From contig JAJXUI010000024.1 of the NCBI GenBank assembly GCA_021782995.1, positions 1-44,638 on the forward strand: a DNA stretch of 44,638 bases, read 5' to 3'. This document shows, piece by piece, positions 1 through 8,862 of the stretch (its first letter is position 1; each line of letters begins with the position of its first letter). The notes under the pieces are model-generated. The model made no database searches. It saw only the letters and a program-made list of their open reading frames with translations, and was not told the origin of the DNA. The stretch is from Pseudomonadota bacterium (GTDB taxonomy: Bacteria; Pseudomonadota; Gammaproteobacteria; Burkholderiales; Gallionellaceae). The position numbers and the translations under genes are program-made.

Positions 1-450
1 CCGATGTAAGGAATTCCTGCTGGTCAACCTGCTTTTTTCGGGGCTGGCATTCGGAATAGCCCTGGTGCTGGCCATCCGAACGGCCCGCCGCATTACCGAT
101 CCCATCATGCAGATGCACCAGGCAGTCAGGCAGATCGCTTCCGGCGACCTTGAGGCGAGGATCGCAACCCAAAGCAACATCCGTGAACTGGAAGACCTGA
201 AAAGCGGCATCAATGAAATGGCGCAGCACCTGATGCTGGACCGGGACATGCTGGAAAACCGTATCGTTGAAACCACAGACGGCTTGCGCATGAAAAGTAT
301 GGAAGTCGAGCGGACGCAGCAGGAAAAGAGCCGCTTGAATGAAGATCTGTCGCTGGCGCTGCGCGAACTGCAGGCCGTGATGGAAGCCAACCCGGATTTG
401 TTATATGTTTTCAATCGGGAAGGTGAGCTGATCCAATGGAATACCAGTTT

Positions 451-470
451 TGCGAAGTTTTGCGAAGTTT
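451..470 (+). repeat. 10-bp tandem duplication that breaks the reading frame
   Basis: Two perfect copies of TGCGAAGTTT lie head to tail, with partial copies on both sides (AGTTT at 446-450 and TGCG at 471-474). The unit is not a multiple of three, so the second copy shifts the PAS domain out of frame. Confidence 0.95.
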
Positions 471-764
471 TGCGGATTGCCGCCGGAACAGATGCGCAAC
501 AAGCATCTTGGCGACTTCGCCAGTCGCGATGACCGGGAGTGGGTCGGGAACCGGCTGGCGGACGTATTTGCGCAGGGGACTGTCACTTTTGAAGTGTACC
601 TGCTGCAGCATGACGGATTGAAGGTGCCGTTTCTGTGCAATTTCGTGGCCCTCAGGAATGGCAAGGATGAGGTGATCGGATATACCGGTACCGGCAGGGA
701 TATTTCCGAACGCAAGGCGATGCATGAGCAGATGCAGCGCATGGCATCTTTTGACATGCTGACA

Positions 765-818
765 GAGCTGCCCAACCGTACCATGCTGTCGGAGCTGCCC
801 AACCGTACCATGCTGTCG
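765..818 (+). repeat. 27-bp in-frame tandem duplication
   Basis: Two perfect 27-bp copies (765-791 and 792-818) each encode ELPNRTMLS. The usual GGDEF-domain N-terminus has the LPNR motif once, so this is a recent duplication that adds nine residues. Confidence 0.95.
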
Positions 819-1490
819 GAGCGCCTGCAATTTGCACTGATGCAAGGCAGGCGTGAGCAATGCAGGTTTGCCATCCTGTTTCTTGACCTGGACATGTTCA
901 AATACATCAACGACAAGTTTGGCCACGATATTGGCGACAAGCTGCTGAAACAGGCAGCAGGGCGCATAGCCAGCCACGTGCAGCCAGAGGATACACCGTC
1001 GAGGATAGGGGGAGATGAGTTTGCCGTGCTGCTGCATACGCAATCAGAAAAGGATGCGCTGCAGATTGCAGAAAATATCCGCCAGTCGATCCACCGGCCA
1101 TTCGAAATAAATGGATTGCAGTTAAGCATTTCTGCCAGCATCGGCATCGCATTCTTCCCGGATCATGGTGCGGACGAGAAGGAGTTGCTGAAGAATGCAG
1201 ATACGGCAATGTATCTGGCGAAGAAAAAGGGCAGGAACGCCATCGCCGTATTTTCCGAGGTCTGATTTCATCGGTATTGCTCAGGGATTGCCCCGGTTAT
1301 CGGGTGACTTTCCTGTGCGGTGCATTCTGCGCAGATCCGCATTCCGGCTTGTCCAGCCTACCCGGATGCCTGAAATTCCCGATTTATCAGCAGTTCATCA
1401 TATAACATCCAGTGCGGCTTTGCATTTACGAGGCGCAAGGCTTGCTGCTATCATGGAACATCGTGATTCTATGCAGGTTCAAGGTGCCGG

Positions 1491-3881
1491 ATGGCGAAAA
1501 AGCAGATCGGTCGTTTTGAAATACTGGAGGAGCTGGGGCGGGGTGCACAGGGTATTGTATATCGTGCACATGATCCGCGGCTCGATCGCCAGGTCGCCAT
1601 CAAGACACTGCGCGCCGGTACGGCAGCACAGAATGACAGTTTGTTGCGTGAAGCAAGGACGGTCAGCAACCTGCAGCATGCCAATATTGTTCCCCTTTAC
1701 GACCTTGGCTCGGACGATGGCGTGCCTTACCTGGTTTATGCGTATATTGACGGGGAAACCGTATCACAGTTCCTGAAACGCAACGGGCCGTTCACCATGG
1801 CACAGGCCGCCCGCATTGTGGCAGATGTACTGGATGCACTGGCTGCCGCACATGCGCAAGGCATCATGCATCTCGACATCAAACCCGGCAATGTGATGAT
1901 GTCCACGTCCGGACAGCATCTGGTGATGGACTTCGGCATTGCCCGGTCCATCACACAGACACCGGATGCCGCCGGCAAGATCACAGGAACGCCGCAGTAC
2001 ATGGCACCGGAAACGATTTCGGCGCAAGGCGCAGAATTCCGCTCCGATATTTTCTCGGTGGGCATGATGCTGTATGAGATGGTGACCGGTTCCCCTGCGG
2101 TGCAGGGTGAAAACGCCTTTCAGATCCTGAATCGCAATGCCCATGAACAGGCCGATGCGCCTTCTTCGAAGAACCTCAAGGTGGATGAGAAGCTGGAGTG
2201 GATCATCCTCAAGGCTATCGCCAAAAAGCCGGAAGAACGTTTTGCCAGTGCAACCGCCATGCGCCAGGCATTGATCAATTATCTGGATGCCTCAAAGGGT
2301 ACCGATATCGATGCGCCAGATGCCGACTTTTCCAGCACGCTGCGCTTCCTGCTGCGGCGCATGCGGACCAAGAGTGATTTCCCTGCCCTGTCCGGCATCA
2401 TCCACCAGATCAACCGCATTGTTGCTTCCGAATCGGAGGGCTCAAGCAAACTGGCGCAAGCCATCCTGCAGGATTTCTCGCTGACCAACAAATTGCTGAA
2501 GCTGGTCAACACGGTTTCCTATGCGCAATTTGGCGGGCAGATCAACACCATCTCCAAGGCGGTTTCAATCGTCGGCTTCGAGAGCGTGAGAAACATTGCT
2601 ATGTCTTTGATTTTATTGGACTTTCTTCAGAACAAGTCGCAGGCGCAAGATCTCAAGGATGATGTGATTTCGGCCTTTTTTTCAGGTGTGGTTGCCGTTC
2701 AGTTGTCACAGGACAGCGCCCCGCAGGAAGCGGAGGAGGCGATGATCTGTGCGATGTTCCTCAATCTCGGGCGTCTGATCGCCAAGTTCTATTTCTTCGA
2801 AGAGAGTGAAGAAGTCACCCGCCTGATGGAAGACAAGAAAATTGATGAGGAGCAGGCTTCGCATAAAGTGCTCGGTGTTTCATATTCCGAACTGGGTATC
2901 GGCATCGCCAAGACCTGGAAATTCCCGCCCCGCCTGATTGCTGGCATGCAGAAGCTGAAGGGCGAAAAAATCACGCAGCCCCCGGGCGAAGTTGGCAAGC
3001 TGAGTGTCACGGTCAATCTGGCCCATGACCTCTGCGCAATTGCCACGGTCAGCGATCCTGCAGGCAAGAAGGAGGCGCTCAAGAAAATCCGCAGCCGCTA
3101 TGTGTCAGTTGCAGATGCCAGTGACGAGCGGCTGTCGAGCTCGCTGGAAAAAGGCTTGAATGATCTCGCGGTGCGCTCCGAAGTGCTGGGGATCGACGCG
3201 TCGAAGAGCACGCCGCTGAAAAACCTGCGTGCCTGGCTGGCACATGCGGGAGATGGCAAGAAAGCGGCGCAGGCGGGTGATGCGCACGGAAATCATGCCA
3301 AAACACTGGTAGAGGCAGCGATCGATGCGCAAACGCTGGTCAATGTCGAGTCGCCATCGCAGAAAGCGGATCCGGAAGTGACCTTGACCGATGGCATTCA
3401 GGATGTGACCAATACCCTGGTTGGTGAGTACAAGCTGAATGATGTGTTGCAGATGGTGCTGGAAACCATCTACCGCAGCCTGGGATTCAAGCATGTCATC
3501 ATCTTCAGCCGGGATGCAAAACAGGGGTTGATGATTGCCCGTTTCGGCTTCGGCGAGGGCGTGGGAGACATGCTGCCCAACCTGCGCTTTCCGCTGGCCT
3601 ATGATGCGGATGTGTTTCACCTCGCACTGGAAAAGAACCTGGACATCATCATTGAGGATGTGGATGCGCCGAATATTGCCAGCAAGGTGCCGGCCTGGTT
3701 CAAGCGCAATGTCACATCACGCTATTTCCTGCTATTACCCGTCGTGGTGAACAAGATGGCCGTCGGCCTGATCTATGCGGACATGCAGGAAGCCAAGACA
3801 TTGCAAATCACCCCCAAGCAGCTGGCGTTGCTGCGAACCCTGCGTAACCAGGCAGTCCTGGCGATCAGGCAGAAAACATAA
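1491..3881 (+). CDS. Ser/Thr protein kinase with HDOD and GAF domains
   Basis: This 796-residue cytoplasmic protein has three parts. Residues 9-270 are a eukaryote-like kinase: glycine loop GRGAQG at 16-21, ATP lysine K38, catalytic loop HLDIKPGN at 127-134 (D129), DFG at 147-149 and an MAPE motif. HLD replaces the common HRD, making it a non-RD kinase. Residues about 285-500 match the HDOD fold, which is found in regulators and is not itself a proven phosphodiesterase. Residues about 640-796 match a GAF-like sensory domain (the LKKI-to-IRQKT end). ATG 1491 is preceded by AAGGTG at a plausible distance. The next gene starts 19 bases after the stop and is probably co-transcribed. The ligand and the kinase substrates are unknown. 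Confidence 0.88.
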   Translation: MAKKQIGRFEILEELGRGAQGIVYRAHDPRLDRQVAIKTLRAGTAAQNDSLLREARTVSNLQHANIVPLYDLGSDDGVPYLVYAYIDGETVSQFLKRNGPFTMAQAARIVADVLDALAAAHAQGIMHLDIKPGNVMMSTSGQHLVMDFGIARSITQTPDAAGKITGTPQYMAPETISAQGAEFRSDIFSVGMMLYEMVTGSPAVQGENAFQILNRNAHEQADAPSSKNLKVDEKLEWIILKAIAKKPEERFASATAMRQALINYLDASKGTDIDAPDADFSSTLRFLLRRMRTKSDFPALSGIIHQINRIVASESEGSSKLAQAILQDFSLTNKLLKLVNTVSYAQFGGQINTISKAVSIVGFESVRNIAMSLILLDFLQNKSQAQDLKDDVISAFFSGVVAVQLSQDSAPQEAEEAMICAMFLNLGRLIAKFYFFEESEEVTRLMEDKKIDEEQASHKVLGVSYSELGIGIAKTWKFPPRLIAGMQKLKGEKITQPPGEVGKLSVTVNLAHDLCAIATVSDPAGKKEALKKIRSRYVSVADASDERLSSSLEKGLNDLAVRSEVLGIDASKSTPLKNLRAWLAHAGDGKKAAQAGDAHGNHAKTLVEAAIDAQTLVNVESPSQKADPEVTLTDGIQDVTNTLVGEYKLNDVLQMVLETIYRSLGFKHVIIFSRDAKQGLMIARFGFGEGVGDMLPNLRFPLAYDADVFHLALEKNLDIIIEDVDAPNIASKVPAWFKRNVTSRYFLLLPVVVNKMAVGLIYADMQEAKTLQITPKQLALLRTLRNQAVLAIRQKT

Positions 3882-3900
3882 TTGAAACATGGAGATAAAC

Positions 3901-5265
3901 ATGAGACATCTGATCTTGTCGTGCATATTGATGAGTATGCTGATTGTGGCTGCTGGTGCGGCGGAAATCAGCCCGGACAGAAAAAGTGCAGAGCCATTGC
4001 CTGTTGCGCCTGAGCTGAGTGCGGGCACAAGCAAGTTGCTGGAGCAGGCTGGCAAAAGGGTCAGCAGCATCAACACCGCTGAGCTGCAGGCTTTGCTCAG
4101 GCCGCAATCGCCGACTGTCGTGATCGATGTTCGGAATGAAGACGAGATCAACCTGAATGGTGGCTACATACGTGCTGAAAATTTTTTCAACATACCTCGC
4201 GGCAACCTCGAATTTGAAATGGAGACGCAGGTCCCTGACAAGAGTACGCCTGTTGTCGTGTATGACGATTTTGGCCGGCGCAGTGTGCTGGCTGCAGACA
4301 GCCTGGTCAAGCTCGGTTATAAGAACGTGAAGAACTATGCCGATGGCTATTACAAATGGAAGCAGGCTGGGCTGCCTGTCAAATACAAGGACAAGGCGTT
4401 GAATTCCTTCCTGTACAGCGAACCGGTCGAGGTGATACCGGGGGTGTGGACATCCATCGGTGAAACCGCGCCAGGTTCATATGAAAATTCCGGGCACAAC
4501 AACAATCTTTCTTTCGTCATCACCGACGATGGCGTAGTGGTGATGAATTCGGGTGACAACTACCTGCTGGCGCAGTCGCTGCATGAAGAAATAAAGAAGC
4601 GCACCAGGCAGCCGGTCAAGTATGTCGTGCTGGAAAACAGCCAGGGCCATGCGATGCTGGGTTCCAACTACTGGAAGGAACAGGGAGCAAAAATCATCGC
4701 GCATGCCGAGGCTGCCAAGATTATAGAAGAACATGGCGAGGGCATCCTGCAGTCGATGAAACGCCGCGCGCGCGACAAGGCCTTCAAGACCGAGCTGGTC
4801 ATGCCGGATATCATCGTGTCAGGGGAATCCTATTCACTCAAAATGGGCTCCTGGAACATGCAAGTGATCTATCAGGGTAAATCACACAGCCCCGGTGACC
4901 TGTCCTTGTGGATACCCGAGAAGAAGCTGGTGATTTCCGGTGATGTGGCATTCCATGAGCGCATGCCGCCGCTGTTTGAAGACACGGATACTGCAGCCTG
5001 GCTGGAAACCTGGAAAAAATTCGAAGCTTTGGATGCTGTGTATGTGATTCCCGGTCATGGCGGGCCGACCAATATGCAAGAGGTAACCAGCGTCACCAAG
5101 GGCTACCTGACCTTCCTGCGCGAAAAAGTGGCTGAGGTCATCAAGCATGGCGGTTCCCTGGCGGATGCCTACAAGATAGACCAGCGGCCGTTTGCCTATC
5201 TGGATACTTATCATGAACTGCATACCAGAAATGCTGGCATGGTGTTCCGCGAAATGGAGTTCTAG
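3901..5265 (+). CDS. Secreted rhodanese / metallo-beta-lactamase-fold protein with degenerate active sites
   Basis: The protein has 454 residues with an N-terminal signal peptide (about residues 1-21), so it is probably periplasmic. ATG 3901 is preferred over ATG 3889 because GGAG at 3891-3894 sits six bases before it. Residues about 58-160 are a rhodanese domain, but the loop that should read CxxGxR reads DDFGRR (D122 in place of the catalytic cysteine). Residues about 178-395 follow the metallo-beta-lactamase fold. Later metal ligands are kept (H329 in GKSHSPGD, D348 in ISGD, H386 in IPGHGGPT), but the HxHxDH motif reads ENSQGH at 245-250, keeping only the last histidine. The usual thiosulfate transferase and two-zinc hydrolase activities are therefore unlikely. 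The function is unknown; binding or sensing, or a different metal site, are possible. It probably forms an operon with the upstream kinase. Confidence 0.85.
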   Translation: MRHLILSCILMSMLIVAAGAAEISPDRKSAEPLPVAPELSAGTSKLLEQAGKRVSSINTAELQALLRPQSPTVVIDVRNEDEINLNGGYIRAENFFNIPRGNLEFEMETQVPDKSTPVVVYDDFGRRSVLAADSLVKLGYKNVKNYADGYYKWKQAGLPVKYKDKALNSFLYSEPVEVIPGVWTSIGETAPGSYENSGHNNNLSFVITDDGVVVMNSGDNYLLAQSLHEEIKKRTRQPVKYVVLENSQGHAMLGSNYWKEQGAKIIAHAEAAKIIEEHGEGILQSMKRRARDKAFKTELVMPDIIVSGESYSLKMGSWNMQVIYQGKSHSPGDLSLWIPEKKLVISGDVAFHERMPPLFEDTDTAAWLETWKKFEALDAVYVIPGHGGPTNMQEVTSVTKGYLTFLREKVAEVIKHGGSLADAYKIDQRPFAYLDTYHELHTRNAGMVFREMEF

Positions 5266-5442
5266 CGAAATGTTGAATCACTTCTCCTTTCGAGATGAGC
5301 GTGTCTACTCATGAATTGAGGGATGATTCAGATCGGTAATTGGCACTGTTCCCCCTGCTAGGGCCCTGGGGTGGCGGATAAAGTTTAGCTGTCTTCCCGC
5401 TGCTGAATATCAGGCCAGCACAGAGACCGCAGCGCCCGCACG

Positions 5443-6339
5443 ATGGCAAATCCGCTCTCTGTATTTGGCCTGGATGAAGAAACTGAAAATACCATGTACG
5501 AAGTCAAACCCGAGCAATCCGTCGAGCTGCTGAAAGCGCTGCATATCCTCACGCGTGACGGCAAGATGAACCAGGACAGCCGCCGTAAGCTGAAGCAGAT
5601 TTATCACCTTTTCAACTTCATCGAGCCCCTGCTCAAAACCCTGCAGCAGGATGAGCGACCGATCAGCCTGGTGGACCATGGCGCGGGAAAGTCCTATCTG
5701 GGTTTCATCCTGTACGACCTGTTTTTCAAATTGCATGAGGATGCGTCTTTTCTTTACGGCATAGAAACGCGCGAGGAGCTTGTGGAAAAGTCAACGCAGC
5801 TGGCGGCGCAGCTGGGGTTTGGCCGCATGCGTTTCCTGAACCTGTCGGTGGCCGACTCGATCCGGTCAGCGCTGTTGCCGCCACAGGTGGATGTCGTCAC
5901 GGCCTTGCATGCCTGCAATACGGCTACGGATGATGCAATTCATTTTGCTTTGCAGAAACAGGCAAGATTTGTCGTGCTGGTGCCGTGTTGCCAGGCCGAG
6001 GTGGCCGCCGAGCTGAAGAAAAACAAGAGCCGGATGCTGCATGAAAGCGTACTGGTCGAGCTGTGGCGTCACCCGATCCACTCCCGTGAGTTCGGCAGCC
6101 ATGCCACCAATGTATTGCGCTGTCTGCAACTGGAGGCGCATGGTTATCAGGTCACTGTGACGGAGCTGGTAGGATGGGAACATTCGATGAAGAATGAATT
6201 GATCATCGCCGAAAAGAAGGGCCAGGCTAACCGGCGCGCGGCAGAAAGGCTGACCCAGCTTCTGCAAATGCTCGGACTGGAGGCATTGAGCCTAAGATTC
6301 TTCCTGCCCGATCAGTTGCAAACGTCAGTCAGCAAATAA
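5443..6339 (+). CDS. Class I SAM-dependent methyltransferase-like protein
   Basis: The protein has 298 residues. A SAM-binding motif I lies at about residues 76-86 (LVDHGAGKSYLG), followed by an acidic strand end (YGIETRE) and an LVPCCQAE segment, a pattern seen in broad methyltransferase families that include GSTCD-like proteins. The substrate cannot be told. ATG 5443 has no clear ribosome binding site, and ATG 5494 (MYEVKPEQ) is an alternative start. The 3' end overlaps the convergent RDD gene by 28 bases. Confidence 0.7.
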   Translation: MANPLSVFGLDEETENTMYEVKPEQSVELLKALHILTRDGKMNQDSRRKLKQIYHLFNFIEPLLKTLQQDERPISLVDHGAGKSYLGFILYDLFFKLHEDASFLYGIETREELVEKSTQLAAQLGFGRMRFLNLSVADSIRSALLPPQVDVVTALHACNTATDDAIHFALQKQARFVVLVPCCQAEVAAELKKNKSRMLHESVLVELWRHPIHSREFGSHATNVLRCLQLEAHGYQVTVTELVGWEHSMKNELIIAEKKGQANRRAAERLTQLLQMLGLEALSLRFFLPDQLQTSVSK

Positions 6340-7283
6340 TTTTCAATATCGTTGCTATGGCAGCGCCAGACAATACCCTGGTCTTCCGTCTGTGACGGGG
6401 TGAACAGCAGGTGCCGGTCGCGCAGGTTCTTGCGCGCATCGCTGCTGAAGGTAAGGGTGATCTCGCCACTCTTTGGATTAATCGCGATAGCCGAGATCAG
6501 CGGGGACTTGACCGGGGTATGTGTTTCTTCGAGTGTGGCGGGAACCTGGCCATTTGCACGGTAATATCGCTCCACGCCTGCGCTGACCATGTGTCCGATC
6601 TTGATGCCCTTTTCGAGTTGAACTTGCTGGATGTACTGCAGGAAAAACGGAATGCCCGCTGTTGCCATGAGCGCAGTAACAGGCACCATCAGCGCGATGA
6701 ACAGCACCAGCAGGGGTGCCATCACCGAAACTTTCTTGCTGGTTGTGGTACGGGTGACTACTGAGCCGGCAACCATGTCGTGCAGTGCCTGCTTGTGTGG
6801 CGTAAATGGCTGTATCAACAGCAGGGGAAGCAGGGGTAATGTCGCCAGCTTGAGCAGCAGGCGCAGCAGGCTGCGCAATATCCCGATGGGCTCATGCAGG
6901 GGATTGTGTACGGCAAGGTTCAGCCAGCGCTTGCCATAGGTCCCTTTGTTGCTGCCCCCGTCCAGTACGACGAAATAGCCGGCGGCAATCACGGCAATTG
7001 CCCGCATGAATGTCGTCAGCGTGAAATTGTCATATAGCAGGCTGTCTACTCCGGTAATGATCGTCACGCCCAGCAGCAGCGCCATCAGGATCAGGGCAAA
7101 TGCAAGTATCAGCAGCAGATCAAGAAACGTGGCAAGCAATCTCGACACCAGTGAGGCATAAGGAAGTTCTTGCGCCGGGACTTCAATGGGTGTTTCTGCG
7201 GGCTCCGGCTGCAGGTCGATATCGCAATTCCTGCAATATCTGAGATTGTCCGGGTTGTTGTAGCTGCAATTGGGGCAAAGCAT
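6312..7283 (-). CDS. Zinc-ribbon / RDD membrane protein with pilin-like C-terminus
   Basis: The protein has 323 residues. The N-terminus is a small zinc ribbon with two CxxC pairs (CPNC and CRNC, residues 3-20). An RDD membrane domain follows (about residues 42-185) with several helices and the usual LDLLLI, GGSNKGTYGKRWL and HDMVAGSVV features. After one more membrane helix (about 195-215), the last 100 residues resemble the globular part of a type IV pilin: a helix containing YYRANGQVPATL, a strand GEITLTF, and a WRC...VC pair placed like the pilin D-region disulfide. This is an unusual combination, and the function is unknown. It overlaps the stop of the gene upstream (TAATG arrangement), so the two are translationally coupled. 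Confidence 0.75.
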   Translation of the reverse strand: MLCPNCSYNNPDNLRYCRNCDIDLQPEPAETPIEVPAQELPYASLVSRLLATFLDLLLILAFALILMALLLGVTIITGVDSLLYDNFTLTTFMRAIAVIAAGYFVVLDGGSNKGTYGKRWLNLAVHNPLHEPIGILRSLLRLLLKLATLPLLPLLLIQPFTPHKQALHDMVAGSVVTRTTTSKKVSVMAPLLVLFIALMVPVTALMATAGIPFFLQYIQQVQLEKGIKIGHMVSAGVERYYRANGQVPATLEETHTPVKSPLISAIAINPKSGEITLTFSSDARKNLRDRHLLFTPSQTEDQGIVWRCHSNDIENYLLTDVCN

Positions 7284-7609
7284 TATTCAGGTTTATTCCC
7301 GGCACTGGCATTGTGATCCGCTTTGCGTCCGAGAAAAAACGCATCGATTGCGGCAAGCAGCCAGCAGGCCAAAAGCATCCAGGAGGCATTGCCCATGGCC
7401 ACAGTTTCACTGATCTGTGGTGTCCCTCCATTCAACATCTGTTCCGCCAGGATTTCCGCCTGCTCGATGGTTGCATTCACCAGATAAACCGCCCCCACCA
7501 GGGCGGGCAGAAAGAACAGCAGCCCCCGGCGGACCTTTCCCAGCACAAAATGGCCTGTGCCGGGAAACAGCAGCAGGGAAAACAGCAATGCCTTGATTGT
7601 GTTGCGCAT
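7283..7609 (-). CDS. Small membrane protein coupled to the RDD gene
   Basis: The 108-residue protein has about three hydrophobic segments (LLFSLLLFPGTGH, GLLFFLPALVGAVYLV and ASWMLLACWLLAAIDAFFLG). The start at 7609 is chosen because AGGAA lies just upstream, in preference to a start at 7627. Its TAA stop shares a base with the ATG of the zinc-ribbon/RDD gene, so the two products probably act together in the inner membrane. No family is recognised with confidence. Confidence 0.65.
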   Translation of the reverse strand: MRNTIKALLFSLLLFPGTGHFVLGKVRRGLLFFLPALVGAVYLVNATIEQAEILAEQMLNGGTPQISETVAMGNASWMLLACWLLAAIDAFFLGRKADHNASAGNKPE

Positions 7610-7749
7610 GTCGGTTTCCTGAATCAATACGGTGCGTTGAAAATATCACAGAGTGGCGTTGACTGGCAAAGCCCTCTACTTGTCATGGATGTAGACCGCC
7701 CCGGAAATGATAAAATCCCGGCGTGCAACTCAAATTATGGAAATGAATC

Positions 7750-8862
7750 ATGGAAACTTCTTTGCCTTCTGATCCCAAACTGCTGATGCGCAGCATCATC
7801 CAGCGTATCGCGACCGGTCCCGATTTGTCCAAGGACATCAGCCGGGAAGAAGCGCATCTGGGCTGCAAGGCTATTATTGAAGGCAGGATCGATCCGGTGC
7901 AGGCCGCGATTTTCTTCATTGCCCTGCGCATGAAGCGCGAGACGATGGATGAAAACCGCGGCGTGCTGGATGCCGTGCTGGAAACCACCCGCCGCGTCAC
8001 CGCGGAAGTCGATGAGGTGGTGGATATTGGTGACCCCTATGACGGCTACAACCGCAGCCTGCCGACCACGGCTTTCCTTGGTCCATTGCTGGCCGAGTTT
8101 GGTGTGCATTGTGTCATTCACGGTCTCGACAAGGTCGGCCCGAAATATGGCGTTACCGCGCGCCATGTCTGCGCGGCGGCGGGTATTCCGGTTGACCTTG
8201 CCCCTGAGCAGGCAGCCTCCCGGCTGAAAGATCATGCCATAGGCTGGACCTATATCGACCAGGCGCAGGCCAACCCCGGGCTGCACAACCTGGTTCCCTT
8301 CCGTGCGCAGATGATCAAGCGCCAGGTTTTAACTACAGTTGAAGTGCTGGGCAAGCCCATACAGGGCAAACTCAAAACCCACTTCATTACCGGCTTCGTG
8401 CACAAACCCTATCCGCCGATCTATGCAGACCTTGCGCGCAATGCCGGTTTTGATACGGCGTGCATCGTGCGCGGGGTGGAAGGCGGCATCGTCCCATCAT
8501 TGCGCCAGGTCGGCCGTTACTTCCAGTATCACGACATGGGAGCGGAGGTTGAAATTCCGGTAGATCCGACCACGCTCGGAATCCAGCAGGAAGTCCGCGC
8601 AGTTCCCTTGCCGGGAAGTGTGACCACTGCCGAAGGTGAGGATGAAATTGTCGCGGCGATCGATATCTCCGCCACCGCCAAGGCTGCTGCCGAAGCCGGC
8701 TTGCGGGCGCTGAAAGGCGAGAAGGGGGCGTATTACGATTCGCTGGTGCTGAGCGGTGCGATCATCCTGCACCATGTGGGTAAAACCGTAACCCTGGAAG
8801 ATGCGGCCAACCGCATCCGTGCCGTGCTGGATTCCGGCCATGCAGCAAAGCGGGTGAAGTGA
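7750..8862 (+). CDS. TrpD-like (anthranilate phosphoribosyltransferase superfamily, TrpD2/YbiB type) protein
   Basis: The 370-residue protein has the helical N-terminal domain and the large alpha/beta domain of glycosyltransferase family 3 / TrpD proteins. Where true TrpD has the glycine-rich GTGGD phosphoribosyl-pyrophosphate motif, this reads GDPYDGYNRSLPTT. The KHGNR segment is replaced by IHGLDKVGPKYGVT. It is therefore probably not the tryptophan enzyme but a TrpD2-like relative, some of which bind nucleic acid. Its stop overlaps the start of a Rieske ferredoxin gene, suggesting a joint role. No trp genes are nearby. Confidence 0.7.
   Translation: METSLPSDPKLLMRSIIQRIATGPDLSKDISREEAHLGCKAIIEGRIDPVQAAIFFIALRMKRETMDENRGVLDAVLETTRRVTAEVDEVVDIGDPYDGYNRSLPTTAFLGPLLAEFGVHCVIHGLDKVGPKYGVTARHVCAAAGIPVDLAPEQAASRLKDHAIGWTYIDQAQANPGLHNLVPFRAQMIKRQVLTTVEVLGKPIQGKLKTHFITGFVHKPYPPIYADLARNAGFDTACIVRGVEGGIVPSLRQVGRYFQYHDMGAEVEIPVDPTTLGIQQEVRAVPLPGSVTTAEGEDEIVAAIDISATAKAAAEAGLRALKGEKGAYYDSLVLSGAIILHHVGKTVTLEDAANRIRAVLDSGHAAKRVK

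Larger units (their letters stand above)
1..1265 (+). pseudogene. HAMP-PAS-GGDEF sensor diguanylate cyclase, 5' truncated by the window and frameshifted
   Basis: The open frame enters from the left edge (frame of base 2). It encodes a hydrophobic membrane helix, a HAMP domain (ARRITDPI onward), a coiled coil and the start of a PAS domain. A 10-bp tandem duplication at 451-470 then shifts the frame, and the rest of the PAS and the GGDEF domain continue in the +1 frame to a TGA at 1263-1265. Removing one 10-bp unit joins the two frames into a normal PAS sequence (NTSFAKFCGLPPEQ). The GGDEF domain has a D-L-D metal-binding segment (DLDMFKYIND) and an intact RIGGDEF. The product of such domains is cyclic-di-GMP. 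The inhibitory I-site (RxxD five residues upstream of GGDEF) reads QPED, so its arginine is missing. A 27-bp in-frame duplication lies at the start of the GGDEF domain. As read, no full-length protein is made unless the repeat is phase-variable or is a sequencing artefact. Confidence 0.85.

Noticed and set aside
401-1147. Long minus-strand open frames opposite the GGDEF gene
   Set aside because: They lie antisense to recognisable HAMP/PAS/GGDEF coding sequence and show no domain of their own.
1195-1776. 193-codon plus-strand frame between the sensor and the kinase
   Set aside because: It overlaps the ends of two real genes in another frame, with no recognisable family or ribosome binding site.
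4760-4775. GCGCGCGCG run as a possible phase-variable repeat
   Set aside because: It lies in a normal coding frame (KRRARDK), is short, and does not disturb the gene.
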